From the NCBI GenBank assembly GCA_002256705.1, contig NQJI01000057.1, positions 1 through 7,957 on the forward strand: DNA of 7,957 nt. Reading direction: 5' to 3'. This DNA is from Methylococcaceae bacterium NSM2-1. GTDB lineage: Bacteria > Pseudomonadota > Gammaproteobacteria > Methylococcales > Methylomonadaceae. Position numbers and translations under genes: made by a program. The stretch's first letter is position 1. Each line of letters starts with the position of its first letter. Shown here one piece after another: positions 1 to 5,184 of this stretch. The notes beneath the pieces were generated by a model that saw nothing but the letters and a program-made list of their open reading frames with translations, did not search any database and was not told the DNA's origin.

Positions 1-420
1 ATAGACCATCATACGGCTGGATAAGGCGGGGTCTTGCTGATTGAGCATCAGTTTCAACTTTTCTTTTTGCCCCATAGCATAGGCAGCTCTTATTTGACCA
101 GCCAGTTCTTTGCTTAGCCTATCTCTTTCATTCTGATAAGCCTGCATATCCAGCCGAATCTTGTCCAAACTTTGGCGTTTTTGCTCAATTTGAGATTGCA
201 ATGTTTTCAATAAAGCAGCTGTTTCGCCGTAGTGTTTTTCAATGTCGGCCAACAGATTCTGCAAGGTATCTTTCTGCTCTGAAAGTCGCTGCATATCCTT
301 CTTGACTTCATTAATATCTGACTCGACCTTATTGAGCTCATTGCTGTTTTGCAAATCCTCCGCATGACCATGATTGATCAAGGCACCCAGCAAAAAACAA
401 AAAACCAGCTTTCTTCTCAT
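1..420 (-). CDS. envC: Murein hydrolase activator EnvC, N-terminal part (cut by window edge)
   Basis: This is the first 140 codons of a protein whose C-terminal end lies beyond base 1. It starts with a signal peptide: a basic MRRK start, a hydrophobic stretch (residues 5-15) and a likely cleavage site after HGHA (residue 20). A long charged, Gln/Leu/Lys-rich coiled coil covers about residues 25-125. The visible end, with the pattern GQKEKLKLMLNQQDPALSSR, is characteristic of EnvC. In the family, this periplasmic protein works with FtsEX at the septum and activates the amidases AmiA and AmiB for daughter-cell separation; the degenerate LytM domain that does this would lie outside the window. 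Its start is 7 bases after the gpmI stop, without a clear ribosome binding site, which suggests translational coupling in a gpmI-envC transcript as in E. coli. The ATG at 418-420 is the only start that keeps the signal peptide complete. Confidence 0.9.
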   Translation of the reverse strand, partial: MRRKLVFCFLLGALINHGHAEDLQNSNELNKVESDINEVKKDMQRLSEQKDTLQNLLADIEKHYGETAALLKTLQSQIEQKRQSLDKIRLDMQAYQNERDRLSKELAGQIRAAYAMGQKEKLKLMLNQQDPALSSRMMVY

Positions 421-427
421 TCACAAA

Positions 428-1972
428 TCAGGCAGCATTAATAAGCGATCTACCCGTCATTTCAGCAGGCTGCTCAATACCTAAAATGGCCAACATAGTG
501 GGCGCTAAATCAGATAAACCACCACCTGAGGCTAATGGCTTATCCCCACAGACATAAACCAAAGGCACCTGGTTTGTAGTATGTGCGGTGTGCGGTTGCC
601 CGGTTTCTTTATCAACCATTTGCTCAATATTGCCATGATCAGCGGTCAACAACATTCTTCCGCCCACGGACTTTAACGCGGCAACGATGCGTTGTAATGA
701 TTTGTCCACTGCCTCCACAGCGAGTATTGCCGCGGGAATGATCCCTGTGTGTCCAACCATGTCGCAATTGGCATAATTGCAAATAATAACGTCATATTTG
801 CCGCCGGTAATCGCAGCGACCAAATGATCCGTGACCTCTGGAGCATTCATTTCCGGCTGTAAATCGTAGGTTCTGACTTTGGGCGATGGGACCAATATCC
901 GGTCTTCTCCAGGGAAAGGGGTATCTATGCCGCCATTAAGAAAAAAAGTGACATGAGCGTATTTTTCAGTTTCTGCGAGCCGAAGTTGCTTCATTCCTAA
1001 CACAGACAAGTACTCTCCGAGACCATTTTTTATGTCCACAGAAGGGAAAGCTATGGGGTAATCAAACTCCTGATGATATTCCGTTAAGGTACAAAAATAG
1101 CCTTGATGAGGCTCACGGTTCCTATCGAAGGAATCAAACGTTGTTGAGGTTATGGCCTGAGAAATTTCGCGCGCACGATCGGCCCGAAAATTCATAAACA
1201 CAACAGAGTCTTCGGGATCAAGAGTAACCGTCTGACCTTCACTGTCTAAAACAGCCGTTGGTAAAACGAACTCATCCGTCTCACCTCTAGCGTAAGCCGA
1301 TTCCAATCCCTGGAGGGCGGTATCTGCGCAAAAACTGGCTTCACCCTTAGCAATCAGGTCATAAGCAGATTTTACGCGGTCCCAACGATTGTCTCTATCC
1401 ATCGCATAAAAACGACCCACTATTGAGACGATACGGCCTACACCGAGTGCAGCAAATTTTGCTTCTAATAATTTTATTGAAGCACTTGCACTTTTAGGAG
1501 GAACATCCCGTCCATCCAGAAACGCATGCAAATAGATTTTGCTTAAGCCCCGCTTTGCAGCTAACTCGACCATCGCCAAAATCTGCTCTTCATGGCTGTG
1601 CACACCGCCAGGAGACAACAAACCCATGATATGTAATGCCTTACCTTTATCTTTCGCAAGATCGACAGCCTGGCAGAGTACCGGATTGGTAAAAAAACTG
1701 CCATCTTCTATAGCATCATTAACCTTGGAGAAGTCCTGCGGAACGTAACGACCCGTGCCTATATGGATATGCCCAACTTCTGAATTACCCATTTGCTCAT
1801 GGGGTAAACCAACCGAGCGGCCGGAGCAATCCAATAAGGTCATGGGATAATCTTTCTGCAACTGATCCCAGCAAGGCGTGTTAGCCATCGCAATGGCATT
1901 ATTTTCTTGTTCCAATGAGTATCCGAACCCATCAAGGATCAGCAAAACTAAAGGCTTTGGTCGATTCAACAT
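428..1972 (-). CDS. gpmI: 2,3-bisphosphoglycerate-independent phosphoglycerate mutase
   Basis: A 514-residue cytosolic glycolytic enzyme that interconverts 3-phosphoglycerate and 2-phosphoglycerate using two Mn ions and a phosphoserine intermediate. The length is normal for the family and all landmarks are present: metal-binding LDGFG (D14), the nucleophile serine in GNSEVGH (S64), GGVHSHEEQ (H125), DGRD (153-156), the FYAMDRDNRWDR loop (about 188-199), NFRADRAREI (261-270), AETEKYAHVTFF (K337), NYANCDMVGHTG (D404, H408), TADHGN (D445, H446) and HTAHT (H464). The catalytic (alkaline-phosphatase-like) domain is split around the phosphotransferase domain, as expected. A GGAGA motif at 1983-1987, 10 bases before the ATG, supports this start. 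The gene is followed after 7 bases by envC and is divergent from the ArsR gene. In E. coli the orthologue is also called gpmM or yibO. Nothing suggests damage or transfer. Confidence 0.97.
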   Translation of the reverse strand: MLNRPKPLVLLILDGFGYSLEQENNAIAMANTPCWDQLQKDYPMTLLDCSGRSVGLPHEQMGNSEVGHIHIGTGRYVPQDFSKVNDAIEDGSFFTNPVLCQAVDLAKDKGKALHIMGLLSPGGVHSHEEQILAMVELAAKRGLSKIYLHAFLDGRDVPPKSASASIKLLEAKFAALGVGRIVSIVGRFYAMDRDNRWDRVKSAYDLIAKGEASFCADTALQGLESAYARGETDEFVLPTAVLDSEGQTVTLDPEDSVVFMNFRADRAREISQAITSTTFDSFDRNREPHQGYFCTLTEYHQEFDYPIAFPSVDIKNGLGEYLSVLGMKQLRLAETEKYAHVTFFLNGGIDTPFPGEDRILVPSPKVRTYDLQPEMNAPEVTDHLVAAITGGKYDVIICNYANCDMVGHTGIIPAAILAVEAVDKSLQRIVAALKSVGGRMLLTADHGNIEQMVDKETGQPHTAHTTNQVPLVYVCGDKPLASGGGLSDLAPTMLAILGIEQPAEMTGRSLINAA

Positions 1973-2049
1973 CTTTTATTTATCTCCACACACTAAAAAC
2001 AAAATCGGGGTTACCTGATGGATAAGAACCAAATCAGAAACATTGTTGT

Positions 2050-2077
2050 ATTATCCATTACCCAAAATGATTGAAAA
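2050..2077 (-). promoter_or_regulatory. Possible sigma-70 promoter of gpmI-envC
   Basis: Read on the minus strand there is a TTTTCA (-35-like, 2072-2077), a 16-base spacer and GATAAT (-10-like, 2050-2055), about 75 bases upstream of the gpmI start. The -35-like element lies between the two arms of the inverted repeat at 2063-2092. The match is only moderate (4/6 and 5/6) and the region is AT-rich, so this is a weak prediction. Confidence 0.25.
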
Positions 2078-2092
2078 TAAGGTATCATTTTG
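2063..2092. repeat. Perfect 9-bp inverted repeat in the divergent promoter region
   Basis: CAAAATGAT at 2063-2071 and its exact reverse complement ATCATTTTG at 2084-2092 are separated by 12 bases. The arms are 21 bp apart centre to centre, about two helical turns, which suits a dimeric DNA-binding protein. It lies in the gpmI side of the divergent intergenic region and overlaps the best gpmI promoter candidate. There is no T-tract and the stem is AT-rich, so it does not look like a terminator. Which protein would bind it is unknown. Confidence 0.5.
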
Positions 2093-2132
2093 TTAAATTT
2101 GTTGGTTTGGCAAACAGGCAAAGTAATCATTA

Positions 2133-2167
2133 TATTAATACACGTTGGCAGCAGTTGTGTATAAATA
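2133..2167. promoter_or_regulatory. Candidate ArsR operator: 11-bp inverted repeat, 10 of 11 matching
   Basis: The arms TATTAATACAC (2133-2143) and GTGTATAAATA (2157-2167) are reverse complements with one mismatch, separated by 13 bases. The element lies 63 bases upstream of the arsR start, and the right arm contains a TATAAA that could be a -10 hexamer (2160-2165). ArsR-family repressors normally bind AT-rich inverted repeats that overlap their own promoter, so autoregulation through this site is a reasonable inference. The sequence does not show binding directly. Confidence 0.4.
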
Positions 2168-2229
2168 ATTCTTCGTAGGTTCTTTATTTAAAATTAAGAC
2201 CCCGTAAACCAGTAGCATTAAGTAGCCCT

Positions 2230-2544
2230 ATGGACATTAAAGACCAACACATTTTATATGATGATTCCGACATAGCCAGAGCCGCCCGCTGTCTAAAAGC
2301 CATGTCACATCCCTTGCGTTTAAAAATATTGTGCGTTCTTGGCAATAATTCAATCAGCGTTCAAGATATTGTCGAGCAGGTCGGAACCAGCCAAAGCAAT
2401 ATTTCCCAGCATTTATCCATTCTTAGAGAAAAAAACATTCTCGGCTCTAAAAAAGAAGCCAACCGTGTTTATTACTTCATCGATGATGAACGTATGCTGC
2501 AGCTCATTAAAATGATGCGAGACGTTTTTTGTTCCAAGCGCTGA
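2230..2544 (+). CDS. ArsR/SmtB-family repressor with SqrR/BigR-like cysteine pair
   Basis: A 104-residue winged-helix regulator. After a short N-terminal helix come HPLRLKIL (27-34), the recognition part SVQDIVEQVGTSQSNISQHLSILRE (about 43-67) and the wing KEANRVYYFID (75-85). The metal-binding CxC/ELCVCDL motif of the ArsR arsenic and SmtB zinc sensors is missing. It has cysteines at 21, 35 and 101. C35, eight residues after the HP of the HPxR motif, and C101 near the C-terminus in QLIKMMRDVFC, fall at the positions of the redox cysteines of BigR (C42, C108) and SqrR (C41, C107), with the same spacing of 66. Those proteins release DNA when persulfides link the two cysteines. I infer that this is a sulfide/persulfide sensor controlling itself and the rhodanese gene 36 bases downstream. 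The family call is firm, the ligand inferred. No strong ribosome binding site precedes the ATG. Confidence 0.93.
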   Translation: MDIKDQHILYDDSDIARAARCLKAMSHPLRLKILCVLGNNSISVQDIVEQVGTSQSNISQHLSILREKNILGSKKEANRVYYFIDDERMLQLIKMMRDVFCSKR

Positions 2545-2580
2545 TTCAACTCACCCTCTACTCAACCTAAATCATACCCC

Positions 2581-3042
2581 ATGGACCGTTACCTAGAATT
2601 TATTTTAAATCACTATATATTATCTCTCGCACTGGCAGTCGTTACTTATTTATTGATCCAGGAATTGTTCGACACAGCATTGAAAAAGTTTGGCTCTGTC
2701 TCGCCTTTGCTCGCTGTCGCTAAGATGAACAATAGCGACACGCTTGTTATCGATGTCCGGGAGCCGCATGAATTTATTCACAGTCATATTGAGCAGGCCA
2801 TCAATATGCCTTTGGGCAAATTACCGGAAGAACTTTCAAAAATAGCAGACCACAAAAGCAAGCCCGTTCTCATTTCCTGCCAAACAGGTACTCGCTCAGC
2901 CTCGGCCGGCAAGATATTGACGAAAGCGGGATTCGAACAAGTCTTCGTTATTACAGGCGGCATGCAAGCCTGGGAAAACGACTATAAATTACCCGTAAAA
3001 ATAACCAGCAAAAATAAAACCAAAGCCACCCCGAGCGCATGA
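2581..3042 (+). CDS. Membrane-anchored rhodanese-domain protein (YibN type)
   Basis: A 153-residue protein with one N-terminal membrane segment (about residues 11-28, ILSLALAVVTYLLI) and one rhodanese domain (about 42-140). Visible motifs are VIDVREPHEF (57-65), the active-site loop starting at C100 (CQTGTR) and GGMQAWE (126-132). The cysteine and canonical loop length indicate a working sulfurtransferase, unlike E. coli YibN, whose loop is altered. A Lys/Thr-rich tail follows the domain. By topology and position (upstream of secB and gpsA, divergent from gpmI) it is the YibN orthologue; YibN has been linked to the YidC/Sec membrane-insertion machinery, which fits the secB neighbour. It starts 36 bases after the ArsR gene and is probably co-transcribed. 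The leader before the ATG is C-rich with no Shine-Dalgarno-like purine run. The true sulfur donor and acceptor are unknown. Confidence 0.9.
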   Translation: MDRYLEFILNHYILSLALAVVTYLLIQELFDTALKKFGSVSPLLAVAKMNNSDTLVIDVREPHEFIHSHIEQAINMPLGKLPEELSKIADHKSKPVLISCQTGTRSASAGKILTKAGFEQVFVITGGMQAWENDYKLPVKITSKNKTKATPSA

Positions 3043-3113
3043 CTTTTAGCGGCTATACGCTTTCATAAAATTCACGCACACTAAAACCGTAAACACCAAC
3101 ATACACATTCATC

Positions 3114-3584
3114 ATGGCCGAAGAACAAACACCTGTAGAAAAACAATTCTCTATCCAAAAAATTTATACAAAAGACATGTCTTTTGAAACACCCCACTCA
3201 CCTAAAATCTTCACCGAAAAATGGGAACCTTCCGTTGACTTTAACCTGGGATCCCACGTTGAAACTTTAGAAAATTCATTATACGAAGTTGCGCTCACTG
3301 TTACTATCACAGTTAAAAGCAGCGATATGACAGCCTATCTTGTTGAAGTCAATCAAGCTGGAATTTTCGCTTTAAGCGGTTTTACTGATCAGGAAATGGG
3401 GCCAATGGTTGGCAGTTTCTGCCCAAACATTCTTTTTCCTTATGCCCGGGAAGCTGTTTCTGATCTGGTTGCAAAAGGCGGCTTTCCGCAGCTACTGTTA
3501 GCCCCGGTAAATTTTGATGCCTTGTATGCGCAGCATTTACAACAAACACAGCAGCAAGCTCCTGGTTCTGACACCATCAATTAA
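3114..3584 (+). CDS. secB: Protein-export chaperone SecB
   Basis: A 156-residue SecB, of normal length. In the family it is a cytosolic homotetramer that keeps precursor proteins unfolded and hands them to SecA at the Sec translocon. Conserved stretches are FSIQKIYTKDMSFE (12-25), EVNQAGIFALSGF (78-90), CPNILFPYAREAVSDLV (103-119) and GGFPQLLLAPVNFDALY (122-138); the C-terminal tail is Gln-rich and polar, as usual. The start fits the E. coli protein, which has a similarly short polar segment before FxIQxIYTKD. It lies 71 bases after the rhodanese gene, where E. coli has grxC, and ends 5 bases before gpsA. The bases before the ATG show no clear ribosome binding site. Confidence 0.97.
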   Translation: MAEEQTPVEKQFSIQKIYTKDMSFETPHSPKIFTEKWEPSVDFNLGSHVETLENSLYEVALTVTITVKSSDMTAYLVEVNQAGIFALSGFTDQEMGPMVGSFCPNILFPYAREAVSDLVAKGGFPQLLLAPVNFDALYAQHLQQTQQQAPGSDTIN

Positions 3585-3589
3585 TTTGT

Positions 3590-4591
3590 GTGAGAAATAA
3601 AAAAATAGCCATCCTGGGCGCAGGCTCCTGGGGAACGGCGCTTGCCCTCCTGGCAGCCAGAAATGGTTGCCAGACGCTATTATGGGGACATAATCCGGGT
3701 CATATGGCTGCTCTTGCACAAGATCGTCAAAATAAACGTTATTTACCTGAATATCCTTTTCCTGCAAACCTTGCTGTCACGTCCGACTTGGCGGAAGTTG
3801 CTGCATTCAGTCACCTGATACTTGTTTGTGTACCCAGTCACGCATTTAAAAATACCCTGATTAAGCTTAAACCGTATTTATCGAATGAGATAAAAATAGC
3901 TTGGGCAAGCAAAGGGTTTAATCCTGATGACGGTTCATTGCTCCATGAGATAATCGCCGAAATATTTTCCGCACAAACCCCTGCCGCCATCCTTTCAGGT
4001 CCCACGTTTGCTCGCGAAGTTGCGGCCAACTTGCCAACTGCCATCACCATTGCCTCCTCTCAGCCGAATTTTGCCAAGCAGTTAGCTGGCATATTGCATG
4101 GGGGACTTTTTCGGACCTATACAAGTTCAGATGTAATTGGTGTAGAAGTCGGTGGGGCGGTAAAAAACGTTCTGGCTATTGCAGCCGGCATCGCCGACGG
4201 ACTTGGCTTCGGTGCCAACACCAGAGCAGCATTAATTACGCGAGGTCTTAACGAAATTATCCGGTTGGGCATCAAACTGGGTGGTAAACAGGAAACCTTT
4301 ATGGGTTTAGCGGGTTTGGGAGACCTTATTTTGACCTGCACCGACAACCAATCCAGAAACCGGCGCTTTGGTTTGGCGTTAGGGCTAGGTAAAGACAGAG
4401 CAACGGCCATACAGGAAATCGGTCAGGAAATTGAAGGTGTTTCCGCCGCAAAAGAAACCTTTTTACTGGCTAAAAAATACGCCATAGACATGCCCATTAC
4501 TGAACAAACCTATAAGGTATTATATGAAGGCTTGGCTCCACGGACTGCCGTACAAAATCTGTTAGCGCGTGAGCAAAAAGCCGAATCTTAA
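3590..4591 (+). CDS. gpsA: NAD(P)H-dependent glycerol-3-phosphate dehydrogenase
   Basis: A 333-residue cytosolic enzyme that reduces dihydroxyacetone phosphate to sn-glycerol-3-phosphate, the backbone for phospholipids. The N-terminal Rossmann fold has GAGSWG (10-15) for the cofactor; further landmarks are ASKGF (106-110), LSGPTFAREVA (135-145), VGGAVKN with the catalytic lysine K192, LAGLGDLILTC (240-250), SRNRRFG (255-261) and VEG-type IEGVSAA (281-287). The start is a GTG at 3590-3592, five bases after the secB stop; no in-frame ATG or GTG lies just upstream, and RNKKIAILGAG begins where family members usually do. No Shine-Dalgarno sequence precedes it, so coupling to secB translation is likely. 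In E. coli cysE follows; here an inverted repeat and convergent genes follow instead. Confidence 0.97.
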   Translation: MRNKKIAILGAGSWGTALALLAARNGCQTLLWGHNPGHMAALAQDRQNKRYLPEYPFPANLAVTSDLAEVAAFSHLILVCVPSHAFKNTLIKLKPYLSNEIKIAWASKGFNPDDGSLLHEIIAEIFSAQTPAAILSGPTFAREVAANLPTAITIASSQPNFAKQLAGILHGGLFRTYTSSDVIGVEVGGAVKNVLAIAAGIADGLGFGANTRAALITRGLNEIIRLGIKLGGKQETFMGLAGLGDLILTCTDNQSRNRRFGLALGLGKDRATAIQEIGQEIEGVSAAKETFLLAKKYAIDMPITEQTYKVLYEGLAPRTAVQNLLAREQKAES

Positions 4592-4615
4592 GGGTCTATG
4601 TGGAAAAAAGCATAA

Positions 4616-4683
4616 AACCACGAAGACACGAAGAACACGAAATTTTTCCTTAGGTTTCTTCGTAACTTCGTGTCTTCGTGGTT
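4616..4683. repeat. 68-bp inverted-repeat element made of CACGAAGA units
   Basis: The ends are a perfect 18-bp inverted repeat: AACCACGAAGACACGAAG at 4616-4633 and its reverse complement at 4666-4683, with 32 bases between. Each arm itself has a tandem 8-bp pattern (CACGAAGA at 4619-4626 and 4627-4634, a weaker third copy near 4636). There is no open reading frame or transposase inside. From memory, the CCACGAAGACACGAAG core recurs between genes in many environmental bacterial genomes, so this is likely a dispersed REP- or MITE-like element. It sits between the convergent gpsA and the copA-side genes and could fold into a strong hairpin on either strand, so it may also act as a two-way transcription terminator, though no T-run follows directly. 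Confidence 0.75.
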
Positions 4684-4775
4684 GATTTATCAATCTGATT
4701 GCATTTTTATTGATTGAGTAGTCGGGCTTTCTGCTTAAGTTGATGCTTATGCGGTAGAGATTTTATTAGTACCCC

Positions 4776-4967
4776 TTAATTCCGAACTTGGGTATAAGAA
4801 AAAACAGCAGGCGTTTCTATGGACTGGATTGAATCTTTCGATGCCATTTCAGTCAATTTTTTTTGCTGTTCCGACAAATAAGTCCCGCCAAGTATCACCG
4901 CCATGATTAAAAGATAAATAATCGAAGCGATGCGCCTGGCCTTTTTGCTATTTTCATAATTGTTCAT
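4776..4967 (-). CDS. Small single-pass membrane protein, unrecognised; possibly the 3' part of a split gene
   Basis: A 63-residue ORF: a basic, polar N-terminus (ENSKKARR, 5-12), one membrane segment (about 13-30, IASIIYLLIMAVILGGTY) and a polar tail of about 33 residues. I recognise no family. The positive charge before the membrane segment predicts the N-terminus in the cytoplasm. It lies on the strand of copA, after a second short ORF with which it overlaps by 14 bases. No good ribosome binding site precedes the ATG. The ATG itself lies in a 10-bp tandem duplication (4953-4972); with one copy removed, the frame of the upstream ORF continues straight into this one from [10 protein letters not shown] onward. 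It is therefore either a coupled small gene or the membrane half of a frameshifted protein. Confidence 0.5.
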   Translation of the reverse strand: MNNYENSKKARRIASIIYLLIMAVILGGTYLSEQQKKLTEMASKDSIQSIETPAVFSYTQVRN

Positions 4968-4972
4968 AATTG
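4953..4972. repeat. Perfect 10-bp tandem duplication at the junction of two ORFs
   Basis: TTCATAATTG occurs twice head to tail, at 4953-4962 and 4963-4972 (on the coding strand CAATTATGAA twice). The unit is not a multiple of three, so the second copy shifts the frame: it gives the upstream ORF the stop at 4954-4956, and its ATG provides the start at 4965-4967 for the downstream ORF. Confidence 0.85.
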
Positions 4973-5184
4973 CTACTTTCTATTTGAGCGGTTTCTAGGT
5001 CAACAGCATTTATTTCAGCTTGTAAGTCTTGGGAATTCAAGGAAGAAAGACTCCATTTTTTATAGCCTGCCATCAAGATATTTCGACGGCTTATATATTT
5101 GCCGTGGGATTTAAAGTAGATACCTATGGCCTTATGTCCATTATTTTCCCTCTCCAAACTTTGTCCAGCGCAAACGATTGGCAT
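4954..5184 (-). CDS. Short hypothetical ORF after copA, likely the 5' part of a split gene
   Basis: An open frame of up to 76 codons that overlaps the end of copA by 44 bases. The first part, within copA, is probably not translated in this frame; an ATG at 5071-5073 would give 39 residues beginning [11 protein letters not shown] and rich in Gln, Glu and Ser. Neither start has a good ribosome binding site. A GGAGAGGG at the copA end (around 5150) is followed by an ATG in another frame that stops after five codons. I recognise no family and see no membrane segment. Its frame ends in the 10-bp duplication at 4953-4972; without one copy it would continue into the membrane protein downstream and give a product of about 100 residues from the 5073 start. 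It could instead be a chance ORF. Confidence 0.3.
   Translation of the reverse strand: MPIVCAGQSLERENNGHKAIGIYFKSHGKYISRRNILMAGYKKWSLSSLNSQDLQAEINAVDLETAQIESSNYEQL

Noticed and set aside
1539..1748. Plus-strand open frame of 69 codons inside gpmI
   Set aside because: It lies opposite a fully conserved stretch of gpmI and has no family features; it is a shadow.
2144..2158. TTGGCAGCAGTTGT looks like a sigma-54 (-24/-12) promoter upstream of arsR
   Set aside because: Only 8 bases separate the GG and the GT, while sigma-54 promoters need 10 between GG and GC; the -12 element also reads GT rather than GC.
3048..3061. Hairpin AGCG-GCTATA-CGCT after the rhodanese stop as a terminator
   Set aside because: A 4-bp stem without a T-tract is too weak for an intrinsic terminator.
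3043..3113. Possible remnant of grxC between the rhodanese gene and secB
   Set aside because: Only 71 bases, with no CPYC-type glutaredoxin motif; it reads as ordinary leader sequence.
3537..4410. Three minus-strand open frames opposite secB/gpsA
   Set aside because: They oppose a complete, conserved gpsA and show no recognisable motif.
4619..4680. Short CRISPR-like array in the CACGAAGA repeats
   Set aside because: The units are 8 bp without spacers and are mirrored in two arms; there are no cas genes nearby.
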